Shown here one piece after another: positions 25,933 through 33,629 of a stretch of DNA of 64,000 nt; position 1 is the stretch's first letter, and every line of letters begins with the position of its first letter. The position numbers were made by a program, and so were the translations under genes. The stretch covers positions 1 through 64,000 of the forward strand of contig JAHHHM010000018.1 of NCBI GenBank assembly GCA_019359355.1, in the 5' to 3' direction. The stretch comes from Microcoleus vaginatus WJT46-NPBG5. Its GTDB lineage: Bacteria; Cyanobacteriota; Cyanobacteriia; Cyanobacteriales; Oscillatoriaceae. Below the pieces are notes generated by a model that was not told the origin of the DNA, made no database searches, and saw only the letters and a program-made list of their open reading frames with translations.

Positions 25933-27942
25933 TTAAACCACCCTGGCAATGGCAGAATTCGCTTCTACTTCAGATGCCGGCTCGACTCGCACTTTTTCCA
26001 CCGGCGCGGCGGCTTCTTGAAACACCGTCAGATCGAACCAGAAAGTTGTACCTACTCCGACTTCACTCACCAAATTCACAGTGGTATGGTGTTTGTCAAT
26101 AATATTTCTGACAATGGACAAACCCAAACCTGTGCCTTCTAAGGTGTGAACCCGATTTTCTACCCGGAAGAAGCGATCAAAAATTGCTTCTTGATCTTCT
26201 GGATCGATGCCGATGCCGGTATCGGAAACTTCAATTCGCACGATTTGCGCTTTGTCGTTTGTCTTATGTTCTTCGTCGGCTGCCGGCAAGAAATGTGCAT
26301 TGGGTGATGCCCCATCTAGTTCATAAGCGCGAATGGCCACCCGTCCGCCGGTTTCGGTGAATTTCAAAGCATTGCCGACCAAATTAGCAAAGACTTGCAG
26401 CAGCAAATCGTAATGACCCAACACCTGGGGCAAATCAGGCTGAATCTCTTGGATCAGTTCAATTCCTTTATCCCGTGCATTTAGTTGGTAAGTTCGTAGC
26501 GTTTGCTCCACCGGCTGGGCGATATCAACTGCTTCTAAGTGATAGATCCGGCAAGATTCCAGCCGTGAGAGATCCAACACATCGTTAACCAGGCGGGTGA
26601 GGCGATCAGTTTCGTTATTCGCCGTTTCCAAAAACTCCCGACGCTGCTCTTCACTTAAATCTTCTCCAAACTCATGCAGCGTTTCGATAAAAGATTTGAT
26701 GTTAAACAGGGGAGTTCTCAGCTCGTGGGAGACATTGCTGATAAACTGGCTCTTTGCCTCATTCAGTTCTACCTCACGCGTAATGTCTTGTACGGTCATC
26801 GCAATACCTTTAATGCTTTCGCGGTACTGATCCAAAACCGTTGTCAGCAAAATGCGGACGGTGCGTTCTGTCGGTTCAGAAAGGGTGATGCGAAACTCCG
26901 CCCCCTCACGTTCGCCTCTGACAATTTTATACAGGGGTCGTGTCAGTTCTACTTGCACCGACATGGGCAAGTGATGCAGAATGTTTTCGCCGGCTAAATT
27001 TTGATTGTCCCAGCCAAAAATCCGCCGTGCTGTAGGATTCACTAAAATGATTTGTAAATTCGTGTCAAGCAGCACCGCCCCATCTGCAATGGTGGAAACC
27101 AAGGTTTCTAATTTTGCCTTTTCAGCAGTCAGCTCTTCAATATTTTGCTCTTCATAACGCTCCAGTCGCTCTGCCATTTCATTAAAGCTGAGAATCAGTT
27201 CGCCGAGTTCTCCCCCTAAAGGCAAATCAATTCGCTGCTTGAAGTTGCCGGCGGTAATATTTGTTACGCCTTTAAGCAGTTCTTTAATCGGTTTGGTGAT
27301 CGTGAGCGCGTTAAACACCGCCCCTAAAATTACCATCACCCAGATCGACACAAATACAGCTATTGTGAAATCTCGCGTCAGATTCGAGTACCTAGCTAAG
27401 GTGGGATTAGGGTTAATACCAATTGCCAGAACGCCTAGATAGTCGCCCTCATGAGTTAGGGGAACAAAGATATCTGTCACCTCTCCATCCGGCGTCCGAT
27501 GCTGTCGCACGAGGGGGCGTTCTGAATTGGTTGCGTAGTTTTCTGGCAGTTGAATTCGCCGACGAATCGTTAAGGAGTTTTGCACTTCTGTCTCGGAAAA
27601 GGGAATTCCGAGGAAGATATTGCCTTCGTCGTCCGCGTAAAGCATATAGCGCACGCTAGAGGTGCTGCTGTAAAATCGGTGAGAAAATTTGGCAACTTCG
27701 GTGCGATTGTTTTCTGCGATGAGTGGGGCAACATTCGCAGCCAGAAGCAGACCTAAATCGCTCCCAAAGCGGGTATCATTCAGACGGGCATCGTGCTGAA
27801 TGGTATTAACAGCCCAGAAGGTTAGGCCACTCATCACTAATGAGAACACTAAGGTGGCAGCAGCCATCAGTCGTGTTCGCAGTGTGAATTCCGACCACCA
27901 ACGATCAATGATTTCTCTAATTCGTTTCAGTTGGGCCAGCAA
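25933..27942 (-). CDS. nblS: Sensor histidine kinase NblS (Hik33/DspA family)
   Basis: The 669-residue protein has the full NblS order: membrane segment ~27-48, a periplasmic sensor region, membrane segment ~190-213 (IAVFVSIWVMVILGAVFNAL), HAMP, coiled coil, PAS (AKLETLVSTIADGAVLLDTN), HisKA with SHELRTPLFNIKSFIETL (His about residue 406) and HATPase_c (NLVGNALKFTE, DTGIGI, GTGLGLSIV). In cyanobacteria NblS/Hik33 with RpaB-type regulators controls high-light, cold and nutrient responses, phycobilisome breakdown and hli/psbA genes. The reading frame begins with TTG at 27942, since no in-frame ATG precedes; the start is the least certain part. A 26-bp perfect palindrome lies about 135 bases upstream. 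Confidence 0.93.
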   Translation of the reverse strand: MLAQLKRIREIIDRWWSEFTLRTRLMAAATLVFSLVMSGLTFWAVNTIQHDARLNDTRFGSDLGLLLAANVAPLIAENNRTEVAKFSHRFYSSTSSVRYMLYADDEGNIFLGIPFSETEVQNSLTIRRRIQLPENYATNSERPLVRQHRTPDGEVTDIFVPLTHEGDYLGVLAIGINPNPTLARYSNLTRDFTIAVFVSIWVMVILGAVFNALTITKPIKELLKGVTNITAGNFKQRIDLPLGGELGELILSFNEMAERLERYEEQNIEELTAEKAKLETLVSTIADGAVLLDTNLQIILVNPTARRIFGWDNQNLAGENILHHLPMSVQVELTRPLYKIVRGEREGAEFRITLSEPTERTVRILLTTVLDQYRESIKGIAMTVQDITREVELNEAKSQFISNVSHELRTPLFNIKSFIETLHEFGEDLSEEQRREFLETANNETDRLTRLVNDVLDLSRLESCRIYHLEAVDIAQPVEQTLRTYQLNARDKGIELIQEIQPDLPQVLGHYDLLLQVFANLVGNALKFTETGGRVAIRAYELDGASPNAHFLPAADEEHKTNDKAQIVRIEVSDTGIGIDPEDQEAIFDRFFRVENRVHTLEGTGLGLSIVRNIIDKHHTTVNLVSEVGVGTTFWFDLTVFQEAAAPVEKVRVEPASEVEANSAIARVV

Positions 27943-28077
27943 GGTAAGTCTGCAAACGAAAGAATAGGAATATGGGCAAAAGTGCGAAGTCGGTACTGAT
28001 TCCCTAAAAAGGAAAATGCGTTATCTCTGGGGCTATTTCCCAGATTCACGGAAATTATATAGGTATCGCTTTATTTT

Positions 28078-28103
28078 CGCACGATCTGCCGGCAGATCGT
28101 GCG
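28078..28103. promoter_or_regulatory. Perfect 26-bp palindrome between nblS and the ECF-type ATPase gene
   Basis: The sequence from 28078 to 28103 equals its own reverse complement, with centre CTGCCGGCAG and arms CGCACGAT/ATCGTGCG. It lies 42 bases after the ATPase stop and 136 bases before the nblS start. No T-run follows on either strand. It could be an operator, a cruciform or a factor-dependent terminator. Confidence 0.6.
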
Positions 28104-28144
28104 AGGGTTTCACTGGCGAAAGCTGAGGAATTGTGAATCAACTC

Positions 28145-28846
28145 CTAAGCCTCTTCTATCTGAGTTTGCATCAGGCGCTGCTTTAGCCGGCCCGGATCGC
28201 CGCGATCAACGACTTGGCCATTTTCTAGCAGGAAGGCTCCATCACAATAATTCAGCTCATCGAGCCGGTGTGTGACCCAAAGGGCAGTTAATCCTCGGCT
28301 TTTCACTAAAGCCCGCACTTGAGCCACTAGGTCTAGCTGGCTATCCGGATCGAGTAAAGCGGTGGGTTCATCTAATAATAAGACTTCGCAATGCCGTGCG
28401 ATTGCGCCGGCAATTGCTACTCGCTGTTTTTGGCCACCACTAAGGGCGTAAATAGGGCGTCGTTGCAGCAGCTGTAAATTCACTGCAGTTAACGCCTCTG
28501 CCACCCGCGCTTGGATTTGTTCCAGAGATAGTTTTTCCTCCACCAGCCCAAACGCTACATCTGCGCCCACGGTGGGCATCACCAGCTGATGATCTGGGTT
28601 TTGGAAGACAAAACCGACCGGCCCTGTAATGCCAATTTTGCCCGTTTGAGGAAGCAACAGGCCGGCAAGCAATCTCAGCAACGTTGATTTCCCACTGCCA
28701 TTGGTGCCTAAAAGCATCCAAAATTCGCCTTTGGGTACGTCCAGCGAACAGGTTTTGAGAACCTCTTCTCCTTTTGGCCATTTAAAGCACAGATGCCGTA
28801 CTGTAATGGCCATGTTGCCGGCAGCCCCCTCCGCAGCCGCGCTCAT
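28145..28846 (-). CDS. ABC transporter ATP-binding protein (ECF/CbiO type)
   Basis: The 233-residue ATPase has Walker A GTNGSGKST, Q-loop FVFQNPDHQLVMPTV, signature LSGGQKQR, Walker B LLLDEPT and the switch His in WVTHR. The QNPDHQ sequence and the phrase VGADVAFGL are typical of energy-coupling-factor ATPases (CbiO/EcfA), which power vitamin or metal uptake with a T-component and an S-component; neither is encoded beside it. The ATG at 28846 overlaps the stop of the UPF0367 gene by four bases, so the two are translationally coupled. An in-frame ATG (MAITVRHL) 11 codons later is an alternative start. Confidence 0.88.
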   Translation of the reverse strand: MSAAAEGAAGNMAITVRHLCFKWPKGEEVLKTCSLDVPKGEFWMLLGTNGSGKSTLLRLLAGLLLPQTGKIGITGPVGFVFQNPDHQLVMPTVGADVAFGLVEEKLSLEQIQARVAEALTAVNLQLLQRRPIYALSGGQKQRVAIAGAIARHCEVLLLDEPTALLDPDSQLDLVAQVRALVKSRGLTALWVTHRLDELNYCDGAFLLENGQVVDRGDPGRLKQRLMQTQIEEA

Positions 28847-29115
28847 TCGCCCATGATACCTGCGAAACCCGGTGCTCTGCCTGAAGCGGCGGCTGTACTA
28901 GATTTCTGATACATCTGAACCGAACAAATTTCACTGCTGAGTAGGCTGATTTTTTTCTCAGGCACCTGTTCGCAGGTCAGTTCTAATATTTGAGGGTTGC
29001 CGCTTCGCATCGCTTCGAGAACTTGCCGGTACACAGCCTCGGCGTCCTCAGCTGACTTACGTTGCACCGAGATCGGCATGGGGGTGAGCTTTAAAGACAA
29101 GTCAATGATGAACAT
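28843..29115 (-). CDS. UPF0367 family small protein
   Basis: The 90-residue protein begins MFIIDLSLKLTPMPISVQRK and has the central ELTCEQVPEKKISLLSSEIC segment, which I recognise as the UPF0367 family of cyanobacteria. Function unknown. Its stop overlaps the start of the ABC ATPase gene (ATGA), indicating a two-gene operon. The C-terminal ~18 residues (AASGRAPGFAGIMGE) look like a variable tail. Confidence 0.75.
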   Translation of the reverse strand: MFIIDLSLKLTPMPISVQRKSAEDAEAVYRQVLEAMRSGNPQILELTCEQVPEKKISLLSSEICSVQMYQKSSTAAASGRAPGFAGIMGE

Positions 29116-29449
29116 GAGGCATCAAAAGTTAAGTGGAGTACCAATTCTTAGTATCTCAGTTTTATCGTCTTTCCGCTGCGCCGGCACCCATCCCTCATCC
29201 GCAGGGACTTAATTTTAATTTCAACTTTAGATATAAAACCTCCCTAGGGCAGATGCCGAACTTTGACGCAAATAATCTCAACTCAGGGGTGCAAAATTAG
29301 GAAACTTACTTTTATAATGAGAAGCACGGTAAAGAAACGTAAAGTTCACTTTGGTTGCGACTCGTTTTCTGATAGAACCAGACACGTGTCCAAGTCAAGT
29401 GAGCAAACGGACAACCCCTGTACTTATATCCCCATTGGAGATTCGCGTA
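29116..29449 (+). promoter_or_regulatory. psbD promoter and 5' leader
   Basis: The region is divergent between the UPF0367 gene and psbD. A perfect -10 box TATAAT lies at 29313-29318; the position 17 bases upstream (TGCAAA) is a poor -35, so activation by a regulator is likely. A start point near 29325 would give a ~125-nt leader. GGAG at 29437-29440 is nine bases before the psbD ATG. Confidence 0.5.
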
Positions 29450-30508
29450 ATGACCATAGCAGTCGGACGCGCCCCAGCAGAAAGAGGATGGTTTGACGTC
29501 CTCGATGACTGGCTCAAGCGTGATCGCTTCGTATTCATCGGCTGGTCGGGCCTATTGCTGTTCCCCTGCGCCTTCCTGGCAGTAGGCGGCTGGCTCACCG
29601 GCACCACCTTCGTCACATCCTGGTACACCCACGGCCTAGCCTCATCCTATCTGGAAGGCTGCAACTTCCTCACCGTCGCCGTCAGCACCCCAGCCAACAG
29701 CTTCGGGCACTCACTGCTGCTGCTGTGGGGACCGGAAGCCCAAGGTGACCTCACCCGGTGGTTTCAACTCGGTGGGCTGTGGACATTCATCGCCCTGCAC
29801 GGAGCCTTTGGACTGATTGGCTTCTGCCTGCGCCAAATTGAAGTCGCCCGCCTGATTGGCATCCGTCCCTACAACGCCTTGGCCTTCACCGGCCCGATTG
29901 CCGTATTCGTCAGCGTCTTCCTGATGTACCCCTTGGGGCAATCAGGATGGTTCTTCGCCCCCAGCTTCGGGGTCGCCGCAATCTTCCGCTTCCTGTTGTT
30001 CTTCCAAGGCTTCCATAACTGGACGCTCAACCCCTTCCACATGATGGGAGTCGCGGGCATCTTAGGTGGAGCCTTACTGTGCGCCATCCACGGAGCCACC
30101 GTAGAAAACACCTTATTTGAAGACGGGGACAAAGCCAACACCTTCCGGGCTTTTGAACCAACCCAAGCCGAAGAAACCTACTCAATGGTGACCGCCAACC
30201 GCTTCTGGTCACAAATCTTTGGCATCGCCTTCTCCAACAAGCGGTGGTTACACTTCTTCATGCTGTTCGTTCCCGTAACCGGGTTGTGGATGAGCGCCAT
30301 CGGCGTGGTAGGTTTAGCTTTAAACCTGCGCGCCTATGACTTTGTTTCACAAGAATTGCGGGCCGCAGAAGACCCAGAGTTTGAAACGTTCTACACCAAG
30401 AACATTCTGCTCAATGAAGGCATCCGCGCTTGGATGGCTCCCCAAGACCAACCCCATGAAGGCTTTACTTTCCCTGAAGAAGTTCTGCCTCGTGGTAACG
30501 CTCTGTAG
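29450..30508 (+). CDS. psbD: Photosystem II D2 protein
   Basis: The product is 352 residues, the exact usual length of D2, starting [20 protein letters not shown] and ending LPRGNAL. Five membrane helices, the DE loop ([20 protein letters not shown]) and helix E ([19 protein letters not shown]) are intact. D2 with D1 binds P680, pheophytin and plastoquinone QA in the thylakoid membrane. The frame is open 99 bases upstream, but that extension is not D2-like; ATG 29450 has an SD. Unlike the usual psbD-psbC operon, no psbC overlaps the 3' end, and a terminator follows. This is therefore probably the second, stress-type copy (psbD2/psbDII) known from many cyanobacteria. C-ending codons are strongly preferred, as in highly expressed genes. 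Confidence 0.98.
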   Translation: MTIAVGRAPAERGWFDVLDDWLKRDRFVFIGWSGLLLFPCAFLAVGGWLTGTTFVTSWYTHGLASSYLEGCNFLTVAVSTPANSFGHSLLLLWGPEAQGDLTRWFQLGGLWTFIALHGAFGLIGFCLRQIEVARLIGIRPYNALAFTGPIAVFVSVFLMYPLGQSGWFFAPSFGVAAIFRFLLFFQGFHNWTLNPFHMMGVAGILGGALLCAIHGATVENTLFEDGDKANTFRAFEPTQAEETYSMVTANRFWSQIFGIAFSNKRWLHFFMLFVPVTGLWMSAIGVVGLALNLRAYDFVSQELRAAEDPEFETFYTKNILLNEGIRAWMAPQDQPHEGFTFPEEVLPRGNAL

Positions 30509-30575
30509 AAGTTTACTTGGGTTTATTTGTCCTGGGCAAAAACTCAATCATGCTTGACAAATGAATTCTGAGCTG

Positions 30576-30606
30576 TCCCCCTTATCTTTGGGTAAGGGGG
30601 ATTTTT
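30576..30606 (+). terminator. Rho-independent terminator of psbD
   Basis: TCCCCCTTA/TAAGGGGGA form a perfect 9-bp stem (30576-30584/30593-30601), followed by five T. It ends psbD as a single-gene transcript. Confidence 0.93.
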
Positions 30607-30653
30607 CACAGCATCCTAGGTAAACCCCGAAACTAAGAAAAATTTAAAATTGT

Positions 30654-30684
30654 TTGCTCAAGTTTGGAACTCGTGTGTTAGACT
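30654..30684 (+). promoter_or_regulatory. Possible promoter of the structured RNA locus
   Basis: TTGCTC (30654-30659) and TAGACT (30679-30684, preceded by TGT) resemble -35 and extended -10 boxes with a 19-bp spacer. The match is weak. A start near 30691 would put the micro-ORF SD about 32 nt into the RNA. Confidence 0.3.
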
Positions 30685-30722
30685 GAGCGAAGTTAACTTA
30701 AAAGAAAAACCGTTAAGGGATT

Positions 30723-30734
30723 AAAGGAGGTGAT
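30723..30734 (+). promoter_or_regulatory. Exceptionally strong ribosome binding site
   Basis: AAAGGAGGTGAT is complementary over 12 of 12 bases to the conserved 3' end of bacterial 16S rRNA (ATCACCTCCTTT). It lies four bases before an ATG, with GGAGG eight bases from it. No other gene in the window has a comparable SD. Confidence 0.8.
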
Positions 30735-30738
30735 GCCT

Positions 30739-30810
30739 ATGCCAGACAGTAGTAAATGCATGGGTCATCAGATTGAAGTCCGCCGGCTGTGCGCCGGGGC
30801 TGTTCTCTAA
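30739..30810 (+). CDS. 23-codon micro-ORF inside the structured RNA locus
   Basis: The ORF runs from ATG at 30739 to TAA at 30810 and encodes a basic peptide starting MPDSSKCMGHQIEVRR and ending LCAGAVL, with two Cys and the pair RR. The unmatched SD strength and spacing argue for real translation. An in-frame ATG at 30733 is too close to the SD. A CCGGC/GCCGG hairpin lies in its 3' half, and the first large stem-loop begins six bases after the stop. It could be a leader peptide, a small protein or a ribosome-holding device. No family recognised. Confidence 0.5.
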   Translation: MPDSSKCMGHQIEVRRLCAGAVL

Positions 30811-30911
30811 CAGCTAGCCTAATTCCCTTCGGGGAAGTCAAATGGCTTTAAAAATTAGGCTTGCTTGGAGTTCCTTCCGGCAGTCTGGTTTCAATCTGAA
30901 GACCCGCTAGA

Positions 30912-30978
30912 CCGCTCTCACATTTAGCGTGAAGGTTTAATAAACCAGATCGCTGCCCGTGAGAGCGGATAGTTTTTT
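30912..30978 (+). terminator. Terminator-like composite hairpin in the RNA locus
   Basis: A perfect 10-bp outer stem with two nested inner stems is followed after four bases by six T (30973-30978). It could terminate the micro-ORF transcript or act as an attenuator. Confidence 0.6.
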
Positions 30979-31443
30979 CGGGGTGAGTTGCATAGCGGAA
31001 TGCCGCCCGTACTTACGGCGCAAGAGCAACAGGCAAAAGTAATTTGTTCGGTAAGCTGTTTAGCAGCAGAATACTTTTGCAAAATACTTGGTGCGCCCAG
31101 ACCGCTATATAGTTTTCAAAACCAGCTATAATTGGCGCATTACAATTTTGTTGCAGCCATACCATTTGTGAATTAATGAGTTGAACCCGCACAAACTGCA
31201 GGCTATCCTCTACGATTAAGAATTTCCTTCCTCAAGCTAGCTAGTTGCTTGATTATCAAAGACGCCAGTGGCTTAACTAAAAAACCTTTGCTCCAGTCAA
31301 AGTTACTGGTAAGTTAAGTAAACGTTCAACCTGTCGAAAAAAATAATTGATTCCACACTTACAGCGAAGCCGACTCCAAGCGAAGAGGAGACAGTCTAGT
31401 TTGTGAGATTGACAAAATACTTCTTCATTCCCAGATCGTGGTC

Positions 31444-33075
31444 ATGGTGTTAGACAACCAGGCACTCCAGCGAGAGGCTGCCAATCAAACTGAATTAATT
31501 GAGCAGCTGCTGGATATTGGTGCGGCGCTTTCCAGCAGCTACGATTTGGGCGAATTGCTGAACTTAATTTTATCCAAAAGCCGAGAAATAACAAGCAGTG
31601 ATGCCGGCAGTATTTATTTGGTAGACAGCAGGGACGGGACACCAAAATTGCTGTTTAAGGTGGCGCAGAATGCCTCGCGGCCTAACGTTTCATTTCGCGA
31701 GTTTGCTATTCCCATGACGCGTCAAAGCTTGGCGGGATATGTGGCGTTAACAGGGGAAAGCTTGAACTTGCCAGATGCCTATGATCTGCCAGCAGCGGTG
31801 CCTTACCAACTTGATCGCAGCTTTGACAGAGACATTTCCTATCACACCCGATCCGTTCTGGTTTTACCGATGCAAAACCGGCAGGGAGACATGATGGGCG
31901 TACTGCAATTGATCAATCGCAAGACTCAACCTGATGTCCCTGTCAACGCCCAAAACGTCCGAGAAGTTACCCAGCCCTACTCGGATTGGGAAGAGCGGAT
32001 TGTGCGATCCCTGGCTTCTCAGGCGGCGATTTCCATTGAGCGAAATCAGTTGCAAGACAGTATTGAAAACTTGTTTGAAGGCTTTGTAAAAGCTTCTGTC
32101 CAAGTCATCGAAGCCAGAGATCCGTGTACATCTGGCCATTCTGAACGGGTTGCGTCCCTGACAGTTCGCCTCAGCGAAGAAGTTAATACAGTCTCTGCCG
32201 GACCCCTACGCCTGATCCATTTTAGTGAACGCCAAATTCAAGAAACTCGCTACGCCGCTTTATTGCACGATTTTGGCAAAGTTGGGGTGCCTGAAGCGAT
32301 TTTAGTCAAACAAAAGAAATTATATCCAGGCCAGATGGATGTAATTCACTATCGCTTTGCCTTGGCAAAGCGGACGATAGAGATGGAGTGCGCTGAAGAA
32401 AAATTTCGATATTTGCTCGCTCATCCCAATCACGAATCCGAGACGGGGTGTCCATTATGCCAGCATTTAGAACAGTTCGACACCCAGCGGGATCAGGCGA
32501 TTGAAAAACTAAATCATTACTGGCAGATATTGGTGGAGGCAAATGAGCCTCGAATTTTGGCGGAGGCTCCCTTGGCTGAATTGCGAGAGCTATCTCGCTA
32601 CACCTATCGAGATGTTGATGGTGGAGCTAAGCCGCTGATCTCACCCACGGAGATGACGCAGCTAATGGTTCACAAAGGCAACCTCACCGATGAAGAACGC
32701 TTGGCAATTCAGTCTCACGTTACCCATACTTACGCATTTCTCAGGCGGATTCCCTGGACGAAGGGTTTAGAAGAAATTCCTCAAATTGCCTACGGCCACC
32801 ATGAGATGTTAGATGGCACCGGCTATCCACGAGGCTTAAAACAACAGGAAATTCCCATACAAGCTCAAATTATCACGATTGCAGATATTTATGATGCCCT
32901 CACGGCTGGGGATCGCCCCTACAAGCGGGGGTTGTCGGTTGAATCCGCACTGCAAATTTTGCGGCAGGAGGCCGCCCTCAACAAAATTAATGCCGATTTC
33001 TTAGAGCTTTTTGAGCAGCGCCAAGTCTTTTCTGTGCTGGGACATAACTCAGAAGCTGAACTAGAGTCTGCATAA
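31444..33075 (+). CDS. GAF domain plus HD-GYP phosphodiesterase
   Basis: The ~543-residue cytosolic protein has a GAF sensor (~20-200, AGSIYLVDSRDG, LVLPMQNRQGDMMGVLQLINRK) and an HD-GYP domain. The HD part has HSERVASLTVRLSEEV and AALLHDFGKVGVPE. The GYP part has HHEMLDGTGYPRGL, DIYDALTAGDRPYK and ALQIL. An insertion of ~130 residues with a CPLC pair separates the two halves. HD-GYP proteins hydrolyse cyclic di-GMP; GAF domains bind cyclic nucleotides or bilins, but no chromophore Cys motif is evident. ATG 31444 is preferred; a GTG at 31438 is possible. It follows the structured RNA region by about 300 bases. Confidence 0.92.
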   Translation: MVLDNQALQREAANQTELIEQLLDIGAALSSSYDLGELLNLILSKSREITSSDAGSIYLVDSRDGTPKLLFKVAQNASRPNVSFREFAIPMTRQSLAGYVALTGESLNLPDAYDLPAAVPYQLDRSFDRDISYHTRSVLVLPMQNRQGDMMGVLQLINRKTQPDVPVNAQNVREVTQPYSDWEERIVRSLASQAAISIERNQLQDSIENLFEGFVKASVQVIEARDPCTSGHSERVASLTVRLSEEVNTVSAGPLRLIHFSERQIQETRYAALLHDFGKVGVPEAILVKQKKLYPGQMDVIHYRFALAKRTIEMECAEEKFRYLLAHPNHESETGCPLCQHLEQFDTQRDQAIEKLNHYWQILVEANEPRILAEAPLAELRELSRYTYRDVDGGAKPLISPTEMTQLMVHKGNLTDEERLAIQSHVTHTYAFLRRIPWTKGLEEIPQIAYGHHEMLDGTGYPRGLKQQEIPIQAQIITIADIYDALTAGDRPYKRGLSVESALQILRQEAALNKINADFLELFEQRQVFSVLGHNSEAELESA

Positions 33076-33629
33076 GCTATAAAGGGCAGGAATTAGCCAT
33101 TTATTTGAGGTTGTCGGATTCGGAGCCGGCAGTTTCAGGTTAGCTCGCTACAAGCAACCGAGAAAGCCAACAATTTAGTGAACACATCTGTGATCTGACC
33201 TAACAATGTAACGGCCTACTAAGTTTTATCGAAAAAGCGGAACTTTCTTTAGTGGTTCTTCGTGTAGCGAGTAGGGGAGTTTACGCCCAAAAGGCATCGG
33301 GCCACTTTTTGGCGAAAAAGCGGTGACGAAAGGGCAATAAATGTGCTACTCTCTATGAAGCAATTCAGCGGCTACAGTCAGGGTAGCCATTATCTAGCTA
33401 AAGTGATGATTGACACATCCTTTGAGAATAAGGCTAACTGAAATTAGCAAACTTCTCAAGAATCCCATTTCCAACAAGGGAGTGAGAATGTCAAAATAGA
33501 GCTAGCAGCCACCATTTCCAAACTGCCAGCTTACCTGATAGCTAAACAAAATCAGTGGCTGTGTATAAAGATAAATAAATGGCCGGCCCGTTAGTCTCTC
33601 AATAATAAGGTGTGAGGACAAGAGGGAAG
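33076..33629. other. About 550 bp non-coding, upstream of the porin gene
   Basis: No gene seen. The region includes the probable porin promoter and leader. No clear terminator follows the HD-GYP gene. Confidence 0.5.

Larger units (their letters stand above)
30690..31140 (+). ncRNA. Candidate structured RNA downstream of psbD, unknown family
   Basis: About 450 bases carry four successive nested stem-loops. (1) AGCCTAATT/AATTAGGCT (30816-30824/30853-30861) encloses the TTCCC-TTCG-GGGAA hairpin. (2) CCGCTCTCAC/GTGAGAGCGG (30912-30921/30959-30968) encloses AGCG/CGCT and GGTTT/AAACC, then six T. (3) GTTGC/GCAAC (30987-30991/31026-31030) encloses two mutually exclusive GCGG/CCGC and GCCG/CGGC pairings. 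(4) GCAAAAGTA/TACTTTTGC (31033-31041/31072-31080) encloses GCTG/CAGC. A last TGCGCC/GGCGCA stem spans 31092-31139. It does not match my recollection of RNase P, 6S, SRP or tmRNA. It may be one RNA ending at 30978 plus a leader for the following gene. Confidence 0.5.

Noticed and set aside
29351-29449. 5' extension of the psbD frame
   Set aside because: D2 always begins MTIAVGR; the extra 33 residues are leader sequence that happens to be open.
30987-31030. Group II intron domain V resemblance (CCGTAC...GTACGG-like)
   Set aside because: The catalytic AGC triad and conserved bulge are absent and there is no reverse transcriptase gene.
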